A stretch of DNA of 39,904 nt from Flavobacteriales bacterium (GTDB lineage: Bacteria; Bacteroidota; Bacteroidia; Flavobacteriales; UBA1820), in contig JAGAUI010000020.1 in NCBI GenBank assembly GCA_017620815.1, forward strand, positions 1 to 39,904, read 5' to 3'. How positions within the stretch are numbered: the stretch's first letter is position 1; each line of letters starts with the position of its first letter. Both the position numbers and the translations under genes were made by a program. The notes beneath the pieces were generated by a model that saw only the letters and a program-made list of their open reading frames with translations, was not told the origin of the DNA and ran no database searches. Below, in pieces: positions 23,101 to 31,473 of the stretch.

Positions 23101-24232
23101 CCCTACTATCAAATGCAAATGCTATATCTTTATCATTACAGTCTATCCTCACAGCACGAGAATACATTTTAAGTCCCGAAAACGAATTGTAAAATGGAGC
23201 AGATGATAGTTTGTCTTCGCTTTGGTATAGAGAGAGAGTGTTTTCTTTTCTATCATAGATGGATAGCAGGAGAGGGTGGGTAATGCTGTCATTGGCTATG
23301 TTTATAGTTACAGAAGAGCGAGGCATGCGTATGCTGCTGTCGCTTATATGTATGCTGTGGCTAAGTATGCTAGCAATAGGTTCATCTGCTTTGCTAGCAG
23401 TAAAGCGTGCGTGATTACTAGATGTTGAGTCCATGTAAATATCACTTCCCTGTATGTGCAGGCGACCACTGGCAGTAAAAGATAGGGTGCTGTCGTGTAT
23501 GTTTATGAGAGATTCGTGGGAGTGAAATATGGGGGATTTGCCATTAGGGAGGAGGTATTCTATCCTTCCGCTTATATTTTTTATGTAATATCGAGGTACA
23601 TCCACACTGGTGTAATTGCTTGAAAGAAGAGGTGTAGAGGGACTTAATCTAGCAGCAGATATGTGGTAGACAATGCTGTCGGTAAGAGAAAGAGGGTATG
23701 ATAACCGTGCCGATTTTATATACATAGAGTCTTGTATAGGGTAGTATAGACCGTTTACAGAATCTATGTGTAAAGAACCTTTGGGGGTGGAGTGTGTTAT
23801 GCGAGCATTGTTTATGGTGTATGATAAGTCTTGTGCATTGATGTGTATGGAATCTCCCTCTATAATCAGTGTATGGATATGGGATGTGTGAAGGCTGTGC
23901 TCTTTAAGAAATGACAGATTGCGGTATAGGGCAGATTCTACTTGCGAAAGAGTAGAACGATTGATAAGTCCCTCTATGGCTAGGCAGTAATCTACCAGTG
24001 TGCTGTCATTTCCACGACATAGCTCTCCTACATATCCTATACTCTCCATAAAGAGTCCCATATTGCTGCGGTCTTTGAGCCCCGTATTCCATACTTTTTC
24101 GCTGGTGGATTCTATCTGTGATATAGTGGTAGGGTGTAGTTTTTTGGGGTCAAAAACATACTCCCCTCTCTGTGCCGTGAGGCTCAAAGAGGGGAGTATT
24201 ATGATGAAAAATAATAAAGTCTTTTTAACCAA
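20153..24232 (-). CDS. Giant secreted beta-rich protein of unknown function
   Basis: This 1359-residue protein has a signal peptide (about 1-20, LLFFIIILPSLSLTAQ). The mature chain is Ser/Thr/Asp-rich with short alternating beta patterns throughout and few cysteines. At least two spaced blocks resemble each other: about 690-727 (YYGTLDLDSKGLTGEGRY) and about 780-832 (FTGTMYLSPHSLTGDGHF, then SRIDSHRLEF). Each is a G-x-L-x-L-S-x-x-(G/S)-L-T-G-x-G pattern followed by an i-x-S strand, pointing to a repetitive beta-helix or beta-sheet architecture. No T9SS signal, lipobox, TonB barrel or enzyme motif was seen. It lies 12 nt after prmA, the last gene of the gpmI operon. I infer an envelope or surface role only from secretion and shape. 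Confidence 0.75.
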   Translation of the reverse strand: MVKKTLLFFIIILPSLSLTAQRGEYVFDPKKLHPTTISQIESTSEKVWNTGLKDRSNMGLFMESIGYVGELCRGNDSTLVDYCLAIEGLINRSTLSQVESALYRNLSFLKEHSLHTSHIHTLIIEGDSIHINAQDLSYTINNARITHSTPKGSLHIDSVNGLYYPIQDSMYIKSARLSYPLSLTDSIVYHISAARLSPSTPLLSSNYTSVDVPRYYIKNISGRIEYLLPNGKSPIFHSHESLINIHDSTLSFTASGRLHIQGSDIYMDSTSSNHARFTASKADEPIASILSHSIHISDSSIRMPRSSVTINIANDSITHPLLLSIYDRKENTLSLYQSEDKLSSAPFYNSFSGLKMYSRAVRIDCNDKDIAFAFDSRVRPLVISSRYFEGEIYRHFRGVGKYNPLDDILSACGVARATTIKEVARATASSFTTATLLAMEISRLGYGYYDYLHHTLTLYPGFEHMVRSAHGKSDYDGIAYYGIKDRDIIARMDGETGNIDLSGMEMVKLSIDGNIYLSPDSTGVIAQKGGNFSYGGSITLGLFTIDGHAEYEYDKNSITLSGTSQMKMHVPIHSGKHEQIKNTIDSLCGEITLGYADDKSMKRSHKRYPMLSTTTQSYIFYPHLDSLYGREHLFLTIEPFILDSLSSRSTSSIYFDGTLHTGGIVPPFERRVSVMKDLTLGFEKADLSIGVPLYSRGTYYGTLDLDSKGLTGEGRYTYMSTTISSPSLRMYPYGIDSPLSSVEIENSIEYDTPQASIDDVATHWDTESDTITIYTDSSLCHIYDYNFTGTMYLSPHSLTGDGHFMMKNSRIDSHRLEFHRDSIFSRDANLAIGTDSSHMVSINNAQFLYSLPYNTGYFSTNASYPAHIKSLNTHINICQGEWSDGSPIINFYSKNKRGNVILYGECMLTIPCQSAVYDMGGDSLRVEGIDSLTFADAYIIPSSSHIAILTGGDIAPLDDAIIILDTSSMYHRLYDAHIEILPSCEIKGSATYDYTDPDGITYPMHFTDISTDASGHLVAAADTYMERDYELGAYFRFRGQSTLKGNVKGLGLRGRLYPIENICPSMITGSIKIDAPVGDTLCFTPTGDKPTNGIIYSHTGFTGVFMGNDISSHSLLCDVQGIISHDDYTGTYIVGDSSSYPLYHYFHDECRLSTHGDIFINDPSGFMKSTMAGEIEYDMNNGNITGENISLSLHMEFPSLINENLLSLASQMALPSITESSSSSWDYISQKSDITSSTIALEGISLRGDSSSGVLSYSGAASLRFLCASPTMLILHSKISITKSASGTDEITIYLHSENDRQYIFLRYKNGVLDFMCSDNDTMKAFETATERYRDATAGQYIIRRASKSRVEAFKSTFK

Positions 24233-24244
24233 TGGAGTGTTGTA

Positions 24245-25078
24245 TTACTCCTTTTTGCGTAGGTGCAGTGCCGTCCAATGGTCTTTTTCTATACTGTTTT
24301 CTAGAATAAATCCATAACGAGCAGCTTCCTCTATAAGAACTGGAGCATCGGGTACATAGAATCCGCTCAATAGCAGGTGTCCGCCCTCTCTTATGGCTGC
24401 ACAGTAGGCTTGCATATAACGCAAAAGGATATTGCGGTTGATATTTGCTAGCAATATATCAAATTTTTCATCACCTAGAGCTTCGGCACCACCTAGTTTA
24501 ACTGTTATATCTGGAGTGTCATTGGCAGTGATGTTATCCATAGCATTATCATAAGCCCATTGGTCTATGTCTATCCCCACAACGTGTGAAGCACCTAGTT
24601 TTTTGGCTAGTATGGCTAGTACAGCTGTGCCACAACCCATATCACATACGTCTAGGTCTCTTATGTCCATAGCGAGTAGGTGTTGCATCATCATGTAGGT
24701 CGTCTGATGGTGTCCTGTGCCAAATGACATACGAGGCTCTATGATTATGTCTATGCCACTAGTGGGAGCAGCGTGGAAAGGAGCTCGTACCATAGCTTTT
24801 CCATCCACGTCTATGGGTGTAAAATTGCTTTCCCATACAGCATTCCAATCCTGTTGGGGGATGATTTTCTTTTCATATGATATTTCCATATCTGGTAAGT
24901 CCCATAGGAACATATCATTAAAATCTTCCTCACAGAATAACTCTTCCTGTATGTATGCTTTAAGTACACCGTCCTCTATCGTGAAACTTTCAAAAGGCAG
25001 CTCTGAAAGAGCTGCCTCTGCTATTTCCAGTCCCGGTACAGAAGGCGTGACCGTAAAAGTGTATTCTATGTAATTCAT
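24245..25078 (-). CDS. prmA: Ribosomal protein L11 methyltransferase
   Basis: PrmA trimethylates ribosomal protein L11 using S-adenosylmethionine. The N-terminal substrate-recognition domain (about 1-95) is acidic. The Rossmann core follows, with the family block EPRMSFGTGHHQTTYMMM, SAM motif I as DMGCGTAVLAILAKKLGA, then VVGIDID and the catalytic-loop type ILLANINRNILL. The length of 277 residues is normal for Bacteroidetes. One base separates it from the gpmI stop, and the giant secreted protein follows closely, so it sits mid-operon. Confidence 0.95.
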   Translation of the reverse strand: MNYIEYTFTVTPSVPGLEIAEAALSELPFESFTIEDGVLKAYIQEELFCEEDFNDMFLWDLPDMEISYEKKIIPQQDWNAVWESNFTPIDVDGKAMVRAPFHAAPTSGIDIIIEPRMSFGTGHHQTTYMMMQHLLAMDIRDLDVCDMGCGTAVLAILAKKLGASHVVGIDIDQWAYDNAMDNITANDTPDITVKLGGAEALGDEKFDILLANINRNILLRYMQAYCAAIREGGHLLLSGFYVPDAPVLIEEAARYGFILENSIEKDHWTALHLRKKE

Positions 25079-25079
25079 A

Positions 25080-26606
25080 CTAGTGTTCTATGAGAGATTC
25101 TCCACTCATAAGAGGTGATTTTTCTATTCCCATAAGTTCTAGTACGGTAGGAGCTACATCTCCTAGTTTGCCGTGGCGTAGAGCAGGGTGATAGTTGTTG
25201 TCTATGAGGAAGAATGGAACAGGGTTGGTAGTGTGGGCTGTGTTTGGAGAGCCGTCTGGGTTTGCCATCATTTCAGAGTTTCCGTGGTCGGCAGTGATAA
25301 GAACTGTATAGCCGTTGCGTAGAGCAGCTTCGGTAACAGCTCCTGCACACTGGTCAACTGTCTGGTCTGCTATGATAGCTGCTTCCATTATACCTGTATG
25401 ACCTACCATGTCGCTATTGGCGAAGTTAAGACATATGAAGTCTGCACTCTGGGCATCTAGTTCTGGTATGATTTTGTCGCGTACATCCTGTGCACTCATC
25501 TCTGGTTTAAGGTCATATGTAGCTACCTTTGGTGAAGGGCATAGTATGCGTTTCTCTCCATCAAATTCCTTTTCACGACCTCCCGAAAAGAAGAAAGTAA
25601 CGTGAGGATATTTTTCAGTCTCGGCTATACGTATCTGTTTTTTGCCTGCTGCAGCTACTAGTTCTCCTAGTGTGTCATTGAGGTCTTCGCTGTCATATAC
25701 TACACTTACTCCGCGGAAGTTGTCATCATATTTGGTCATAGTGACGTATTTGAGAGGCATTTTATACATGCCGTAGTCTGGGTGGTCTTCCTGTGTGAGG
25801 ACATTGGTTATCTCACGACCGCGGTCACTACGGAAGTTAAAGCATATAACTACATCACCTGCCTCTATGGTAGCAACAGGAGCTCCCGAAGGCTGACTCA
25901 TGATGATAGGTTTGATGAATTCGTCTGTAACATCGGCGTCATAAGATGCTTGAACTGCAGCTACTGCATCGGTAGATTTTTCACCTACACCGTTTACCAT
26001 AGCATCATAGGCTACTTTTACCCTCTCCCAACGATTGTCGCGGTCCATAGCGTAGTAACGGCCTATGATAGTGGCTAGATTTCCTCCAGATGTCTTCATA
26101 GCTTCTAGGAGTTGGCTTATGAAACCTTTACCGCTTTTGGGGTCGCAGTCTCGTCCGTCCATGAAAGCATGTACATATACTTCAGAAAGAGATGATGATT
26201 TGGCAGCACTCAACAGCCCTACCAAATGGTCTATGTGAGAGTGTACGCCACCGTCTGAAAGAAGCCCCATAAAGTGAACTTTTTTGCCTTCGCGACGTGC
26301 ATATTCAAACGCATCTACCAGTACAGGGTTCTGTGCCAATGTGCCGTCCTGTGCAGCTAGAGAAATTTTTACTAGGTTCTGGTAAACGACACGTCCAGCA
26401 CCTAGGTTCATATGCCCTACTTCTGAATTACCCATCTGCCCATCGGGAAGACCTACCGCTAGACCAGATGCGTCAAGCGTAGTGTATGAGTATTTTTCTT
26501 TAAGGGAATCCATAAAAGGAGTCTCGGCTATGTCTATGGCCGAAACACTACGGTCTGGAGCTATGCCCCAGCCATCTAGAATCATGAGAAGTACTTTCTT
26601 TTCCAT
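25080..26606 (-). CDS. gpmI: 2,3-bisphosphoglycerate-independent phosphoglycerate mutase
   Basis: This glycolytic enzyme, dependent on manganese, interconverts 3- and 2-phosphoglycerate in the cytoplasm. It has 508 residues. The metal-binding start is LLMILDGWGIAP (Asp11). The phospho-acceptor serine is Ser61 in DGQMGNSEVGHMNLGAGR. Further metal and substrate motifs include HAFMDGRDCDPKSG, CFNFRSDRGREI, LNFANSDMVGHTG and ITADHGNSE. All catalytic features look intact. No -7 element was seen in its 44-nt upstream spacer, so it is probably transcribed from the promoter before the preceding membrane-protein gene. Confidence 0.96.
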   Translation of the reverse strand: MEKKVLLMILDGWGIAPDRSVSAIDIAETPFMDSLKEKYSYTTLDASGLAVGLPDGQMGNSEVGHMNLGAGRVVYQNLVKISLAAQDGTLAQNPVLVDAFEYARREGKKVHFMGLLSDGGVHSHIDHLVGLLSAAKSSSLSEVYVHAFMDGRDCDPKSGKGFISQLLEAMKTSGGNLATIIGRYYAMDRDNRWERVKVAYDAMVNGVGEKSTDAVAAVQASYDADVTDEFIKPIIMSQPSGAPVATIEAGDVVICFNFRSDRGREITNVLTQEDHPDYGMYKMPLKYVTMTKYDDNFRGVSVVYDSEDLNDTLGELVAAAGKKQIRIAETEKYPHVTFFFSGGREKEFDGEKRILCPSPKVATYDLKPEMSAQDVRDKIIPELDAQSADFICLNFANSDMVGHTGIMEAAIIADQTVDQCAGAVTEAALRNGYTVLITADHGNSEMMANPDGSPNTAHTTNPVPFFLIDNNYHPALRHGKLGDVAPTVLELMGIEKSPLMSGESLIEH

Positions 26607-26650
26607 TTTATATCTTGTTTTTAAAATTTTTCCTTGTGTTTTATGTTGGT

Positions 26651-27739
26651 TTATTCCTCGGAATCGGTTTTGTAGATAGGGTGATAGTAATAGTGTATAA
26701 CGTCTGCCACTATATCATACCAATCTTCTGCAGTGTGTACTATATCCCATATAGGGGTAGTAGGCTCTTTAGGAGGGTGTGTAAAAGAGGATGGGTTCTG
26801 AAGATATAGGGTATAGAGAATTTGTTCTATTGAGTTGGTGGTATATTTATCGGTTGTCGTGCTTATGATAGCACGGTCAAAGTCTGTTTTTTCACAGAAA
26901 GACCTGAAATCATACCTCTCTTTAAGTGTCTGGTAGATGAGGTTGTCTATGTTTTTCTGGTCGTTTTCGGTAGCGTTGAGGTCATTAAAGAGTTGTGCAT
27001 CGGGGGATATTTCATATGCATTTATCCCCAGAGAGTCTATGAGGATTTTATCTACTAATTTTACAGCTTCGTTATAAGATGTTTGTGATACCCAAGATTT
27101 TTTATGAAAAACAGCACCAGCATTCCTAATGGCAGACATGGTCTCTTCTGTCACACGAGGTGAAGGGCTTACATCTCCTACCTCTTTCCATGAATTAAAC
27201 CAACTACTCATGTCTATGACTCCTTCAGATGAAGAGCTAGTCCCTTTTTTATGTCCAGAATTGTTAATGTTTGAACGACCGCCTAACTCTATGCTGTGTG
27301 TCTTTCCTATCTCATAGAGATATGGTATTATAAACATTATAACATATCCTACTAGGAATATAAGGCATTGGTATATAAAGCTTATGTGATATATCTCGCG
27401 TTGGTTAAGGAGCATACTTACAAGTATGAGAGTAACGGGGACAAGAGATAGAAGTATTACAACGAGAGATAAGACGGCATATGACACATCAGATTTATAC
27501 TTGATGGTCTTTTTATGTGCAGTGTGTCTTTCAGAAGATTTGGCTAATGTATTGGCTTGGGATTTTGAAAAATAATCTTGTACAGCCATCCATATAGAAA
27601 AAGATACAGCATACAATGCTGCTGCACAGTAAAAGAAAATGTCATAATCTATAGGCTCAAAATAATAGTGAAAGCCAGCTATGTACACCACATAGATGAT
27701 AAGTGCAGTAAAGATAACTTGTGATTTGGTTTTCAGCAT
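26651..27739 (-). CDS. Four-helix membrane protein with ACP-like domain
   Basis: I do not recognise this 362-residue protein as a named family. Four hydrophobic segments lie at about 8-28, 33-53, 86-111 and 117-143. After a Ser/Gly-rich linker (150-175) comes a soluble C-terminal half. Residues 225-275 read like an acyl carrier protein: VDKILIDSLGINAYEISPDA, then LFNDLNATENDQKNID, then LKERYDF. At the position of the phosphopantetheine serine in the DSL motif there is Glu258 (in TEND), so it cannot carry the usual arm. A second helical segment, SIEQILYTLYLQ, follows. It is the first gene of the probable gpmI-prmA operon. Confidence 0.65.
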   Translation of the reverse strand: MLKTKSQVIFTALIIYVVYIAGFHYYFEPIDYDIFFYCAAALYAVSFSIWMAVQDYFSKSQANTLAKSSERHTAHKKTIKYKSDVSYAVLSLVVILLSLVPVTLILVSMLLNQREIYHISFIYQCLIFLVGYVIMFIIPYLYEIGKTHSIELGGRSNINNSGHKKGTSSSSEGVIDMSSWFNSWKEVGDVSPSPRVTEETMSAIRNAGAVFHKKSWVSQTSYNEAVKLVDKILIDSLGINAYEISPDAQLFNDLNATENDQKNIDNLIYQTLKERYDFRSFCEKTDFDRAIISTTTDKYTTNSIEQILYTLYLQNPSSFTHPPKEPTTPIWDIVHTAEDWYDIVADVIHYYYHPIYKTDSEE

Positions 27740-27796
27740 ATTATTTATGGCTTGTCTATGATATTTCCGTTTGTCATTCTCTACTTAAACAATAGG

Positions 27797-27804
27797 CAAA
27801 GTTA
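27797..27804 (-). promoter_or_regulatory. -7 element of the membrane-protein/gpmI operon
   Basis: TAACTTTG on the minus strand matches the -7 consensus. Predicted start near 27792, leader about 53 nt. The only nearby -33 candidate is CTG, with a long spacing. Confidence 0.45.
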
Positions 27805-27897
27805 CGCATTTTCTCTCTTACTTTTACAGCTGTAACCTTAAAATATAAATGTCATCATAGATTAAAACTATGAATAAAATTTCTTAAATTCAGATAG

Positions 27898-30048
27898 ATG
27901 AAAAAAAGTTTATCCCTACTGGTGCTATGTGTGGCTCTCCCTGCATTTTCCCAATCTCGTGATTGGATACAGGTGCAGGATATAGACGTGATAGAGGCTG
28001 GCAAAAAACTCTCTATGCCGTGGGCAGGAGGAATGAATCTTCCCCAATTCTCATCTATGGATTTAGATGGAGATGGTAGAGAAGATATGGTGGTTTTTGA
28101 AAGAGATGGAGATGTGGTGCGTACGTTTATCTATAAGGATGGGGAGTATCGTTATGAGCCGCACCACGAGAGGTTTTTTCCTGTGATGCGTAATTGGGCT
28201 CTACTTGTTGACCACAATGGAGATGGACTTAAAGATATATATGCTTTCAATGTGTTGGGGATAGAATTATGGACTAGGGTAGGGCGAGATACCCTGCATT
28301 GGGAGAAGGAGTATTTTGATTATAGGACACCTACGGGAATAGTAAGACGTGATGCTATCAAGACCATAGGACAGAGTGGTTATGATATAAACATAAACGT
28401 CAACTACCAAGATATCCCCGCTATAAGTGATATAGACGGGGACGGACTACCCGATATACTGTGTTTTGGTCTTACAACGGCTCTGCCTCAAGGAGTTACA
28501 TTGGAGTATTTCCGTCAAGTGGAACCACTGGTGTATGAGAGAGAGGATTATTGTTGGGGCGGTTTTGTCCAGTCATATACGTCCAATGATATATATCTTG
28601 ACGTTTGTCATACTAGGGATTCCATAGTAGTGGATAGACCCGCCTTAAAGATGATGCATCTAGGCTCGGCACTTCTAGCGATGGATGTAAGCGGTAATGG
28701 ACTCAAAGATATCATAATGGGTGAATTGTCCTTTCCAAATGCTACGGTGGTCTATAATACAGGTTCTAGAACGTATGCCCGTATGACATCCTGTGATGCA
28801 CATTTTCCTAGTGGAGATATACCTATACATCTGGAAAATCTGCCAGCATTCTATGCTGTGGATATAGACGATGATGGTGACGAAGAACTTATAGCAGCAC
28901 CAGCGGTTACGGGAAGTGAAAACTATAACAATGTGTTACTGTATGAGAATAAGAGCTCGACGTCTGATTGTCGTTTTGTAAGGGAAAAGAGTGATTTTAT
29001 GGTGGGTGAGATGATAGATGTAGGCGAATGTTCGCGTGCTACATTTGCCGATGTAAACCGCGATGGTCGCAAGGATATGATAGTATCCACATATGGATAC
29101 TATAACAAAGGAGGAGGATATACATCAAGACTATCTCTATATGAAAATACGAGCAATGCCGTAAAAAATACCTTTACATTGGTAGATGAGGATTATGCTG
29201 GGCTATCATCGTGGAAGAAAGTGGCTCTGCATCCAGCATTTGAAGATATAAACGGCGATGGACTGATGGATATGGTGGTAGGTGATGGCGAAGGATATGT
29301 ACATCTACTCATAGGTAAAAAAGATGGTACTTATGTGGCAGAAAGGTATTATGTGTGTGGGGTAGATGTGGGGATGAATGCTATACCAGCCATATGGGAC
29401 GTTAATGGAGATGGGCTTAAAGATATAGTGGTAGGAGGTAGCGATGGATATTTAAGACTGCTAGGCAATGTGGGTTCTCTTACCGATGCAAAATACAGCC
29501 TCCTCTCCCATAGGTGGGCAGATGTTGATTATTCACGGTATGCATCGCTGGGAAATACGCTCTCTGCGGCATTTTACAAGCAGGATAACAGGCAATATAT
29601 GTTACTAGGTCTTCAAGATGGAAGGATAGCCCTTTATGAGCTGGATGCTGGAAATCTAAAACTATGTGATGAAGATGTATTGGGATTAAGGGTGGGTAAA
29701 AATGCTACGGCAGCTTATTATGTAGCACCCAGTGGAGATAACTATATCATAGCAGGGTGTATGGCTGGAGGTTTTTTGCTTTTTAAGGAAAAAGATACGG
29801 GTGATGATATCCCACATGATGCTTCCTCAAGAATCTCTCTCTACCCCAATCCTGTGAGTGATGTTCTCCATGTAGATATAAAGGGAGATAAATGTGTAAA
29901 ATGGGAAGTGTATAACGTAACAGGTACTAAGTGTGAGGCAGGATATACTACTCCCATAGATGTAAAACACCTTCCAAACGGGGTTTATATCCTGCGTTTG
30001 GAAGGTGAGGGAGGGGATAGATATTTATCCCGTTTTATAGTCAAATGA
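27898..30048 (+). CDS. FG-GAP repeat secreted protein with T9SS sorting signal
   Basis: This 716-residue protein has a signal peptide (about 1-19, LVLCVALPAFSQ) and eight or so FG-GAP/VCBS-type calcium-binding loops. Visible examples include MDLDGDGREDMVVFE, DHNGDGLKDIYAF, DIDGDGLPDILCFG, DVNRDGRKDMIV, DINGDGLMDMVVGDG and DVNGDGLKDIVVGG. They suggest one or two beta-propellers, as in adhesins and integrin alpha heads. The last 75 residues are a type A T9SS C-terminal domain: ISLYPNPVSDVLHVDIKG, then YNVTGTKC, then LPNGVYILRLEG. It should be exported by Sec, then the T9SS, and attached to or released from the cell surface. No partner genes are adjacent. The ligand is unknown. Confidence 0.9.
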   Translation: MKKSLSLLVLCVALPAFSQSRDWIQVQDIDVIEAGKKLSMPWAGGMNLPQFSSMDLDGDGREDMVVFERDGDVVRTFIYKDGEYRYEPHHERFFPVMRNWALLVDHNGDGLKDIYAFNVLGIELWTRVGRDTLHWEKEYFDYRTPTGIVRRDAIKTIGQSGYDININVNYQDIPAISDIDGDGLPDILCFGLTTALPQGVTLEYFRQVEPLVYEREDYCWGGFVQSYTSNDIYLDVCHTRDSIVVDRPALKMMHLGSALLAMDVSGNGLKDIIMGELSFPNATVVYNTGSRTYARMTSCDAHFPSGDIPIHLENLPAFYAVDIDDDGDEELIAAPAVTGSENYNNVLLYENKSSTSDCRFVREKSDFMVGEMIDVGECSRATFADVNRDGRKDMIVSTYGYYNKGGGYTSRLSLYENTSNAVKNTFTLVDEDYAGLSSWKKVALHPAFEDINGDGLMDMVVGDGEGYVHLLIGKKDGTYVAERYYVCGVDVGMNAIPAIWDVNGDGLKDIVVGGSDGYLRLLGNVGSLTDAKYSLLSHRWADVDYSRYASLGNTLSAAFYKQDNRQYMLLGLQDGRIALYELDAGNLKLCDEDVLGLRVGKNATAAYYVAPSGDNYIIAGCMAGGFLLFKEKDTGDDIPHDASSRISLYPNPVSDVLHVDIKGDKCVKWEVYNVTGTKCEAGYTTPIDVKHLPNGVYILRLEGEGGDRYLSRFIVK
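29964..30007 (-). terminator. pdxH terminator inside the converging coding sequence
   Basis: A 13-bp perfect inverted repeat (29968-29980 with 29995-30007, 14-nt loop) lies in the T9SS-signal codons of the plus-strand gene. Read on the minus strand it follows the pdxH stop by about 44 nt and is followed by GTTTTAC, so it can act as an intrinsic terminator for the long efflux-tcdA-pdxH transcript. Confidence 0.6.
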
Positions 30049-30050
30049 TA

Positions 30051-30722
30051 CTATGGTGCCAGACGTTCTATCTTCCACTCATATGTGGTCTCATCCAGCG
30101 TATAACGCAAACGGTCGTGCATACGATTTGGGCGGCCTTGCCAGAATTCTATCACGCGAGGACGCACTATGTACATTCCACAGTGAGCAGGACGTGTAAC
30201 TTCTTTCCCTTCAAAAAGAGTTTCATATCTATCTAGTTCGCTGTCTAGATATTCGCGTGAAGGGACTACGCTACTCTGGCATGAAGCCCAAGCACCTAGT
30301 CTAGACCCACGAGGACGTGTCATGAAATATCCATCAGATGCTTCGGCGGGGGCGATTTCGGCACGACCTTCTATAATGACGGCTCTCTCTTGTGCATCCC
30401 AAAAGAACGATAGACATACATCTGGGTGGAGCTCTATGGAACGACCTTTGCAGCTATTATAATTGGTATAAAAATAAAAGCCTTCCCATGAGAAACGTTT
30501 AAGCAGTACCACACGGGCACGAGGTGTACCCGATACAGATATTGTAGATAGTGTCATGGCATTGGCTTCTTCTATATCTGGACAAGAGTCGGCCTCGTGA
30601 TACCAGTTCTGGAAAAGCTCCATAGGATTGTCTGTAACGTGGGATTCGTCCAGAGTGTATTTTTCATACACTCTACGCTCCATACTCAAATCCTCACTCA
30701 ATTTTTCTTTTTCTTTCATCAT
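30051..30722 (-). CDS. pdxH: Pyridoxamine/pyridoxine 5'-phosphate oxidase
   Basis: This FMN flavoenzyme oxidises PNP or PMP to pyridoxal phosphate with oxygen. The 223-residue chain includes AMTLSTISVSGTPRARVVLL, the FMN-binding FYTNYNSCKGRSIELHP and SLFFWD-type (here LSFFWDAQERAV) blocks. It ends with the C-terminal signature PRVIEFWQGRPNRMHDRL. The start at 30722 (MMKEKEKL) could be trimmed to an internal ATG at residue 14. It lies 7 nt after tcdA, the last gene of the metal-efflux transcript, and its stop is 2 nt from the stop of the converging T9SS gene. Confidence 0.95.
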   Translation of the reverse strand: MMKEKEKLSEDLSMERRVYEKYTLDESHVTDNPMELFQNWYHEADSCPDIEEANAMTLSTISVSGTPRARVVLLKRFSWEGFYFYTNYNSCKGRSIELHPDVCLSFFWDAQERAVIIEGRAEIAPAEASDGYFMTRPRGSRLGAWASCQSSVVPSREYLDSELDRYETLFEGKEVTRPAHCGMYIVRPRVIEFWQGRPNRMHDRLRYTLDETTYEWKIERLAP

Positions 30723-30729
30723 GAGATAT

Positions 30730-31461
30730 TTATTTTTTAAGCAATTCTCTTATAACGTGCGATGCGGCATACAGCCCAAATACTGCAGGCATGTATGATA
30801 CAGTTCCATAGCAAGAGCGTTTGAACTCCTCGCCACTTACCAGTTCCATGCTGCTCTCATCGGCTAGTTCTTCTGAATAGACGGCAGTGAATCCTTTGGC
30901 ATGGCGACCGGTTTCCTGACGTATGCGTTTGCGGATGTTACGAGCTAGTGGGCAGTTGCGGCTGCGGGATATATCGGCTACGCGTACCATAGATGGGTCT
31001 AGACGTCCGCCTGCTCCCATAGCACTTATAAGAGGCACGCCCTTTTCCTGTGCCGAATATATAAGAGCTAGTTTTGGAGATATGCTGTCTATACAGTCCA
31101 CCACATAGTCGTATGATGTGTTTACTATATCGCGGGCGTCATCGGGACGTAAAAACTTTTCTATCACTTGCAGTTCCACGTCTGGATTTATATCCTTTAT
31201 GCGTTCTGCCATAAGATGGGCTTTGCTCACACCAACGGTAGAATGTAGAGCCAGTAATTGGCGGTTGATATTGGTCGTGGAAACCACATCGGCATCAACT
31301 ATTGTCATATGTCCTACTCCTGCTCTGGCTAGGAATTCGGCAGCAAATGCTCCTACTCCTCCTATTCCTACCACCAGAACGTTGGCAGATGATAGTTTCT
31401 CCATGCCACTTTCTTTAAGTAGCAGCAGCGAACGTTTATCCCATCTCTCTTTTTCTTTCAT
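30730..31461 (-). CDS. tcdA: tRNA threonylcarbamoyladenosine dehydratase (TcdA)
   Basis: This E1-like ThiF-family enzyme uses ATP to cyclise t6A37 into ct6A on tRNAs reading ANN codons. The nucleotide-binding motif VLVVGIGGVGAFAAEFLARA lies at about 28-47. It is followed by the acidic IVDADVVSTTNINRQ that positions ATP, and by VVDCIDSISPKLALI. The 243-residue size fits TcdA, and the late CYGTVSYMPAVFGLYAA segment is typical of this group rather than of ThiF or MoeB, which carry extra zinc cysteines. It is 12 nt after the TolC-like gene. Modification of ANN-decoding tRNAs fits a genome using ATA codons heavily. Confidence 0.9.
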   Translation of the reverse strand: MKEKERWDKRSLLLLKESGMEKLSSANVLVVGIGGVGAFAAEFLARAGVGHMTIVDADVVSTTNINRQLLALHSTVGVSKAHLMAERIKDINPDVELQVIEKFLRPDDARDIVNTSYDYVVDCIDSISPKLALIYSAQEKGVPLISAMGAGGRLDPSMVRVADISRSRNCPLARNIRKRIRQETGRHAKGFTAVYSEELADESSMELVSGEEFKRSCYGTVSYMPAVFGLYAASHVIRELLKK

Positions 31462-31473
31462 CTGGTAGTGTGA

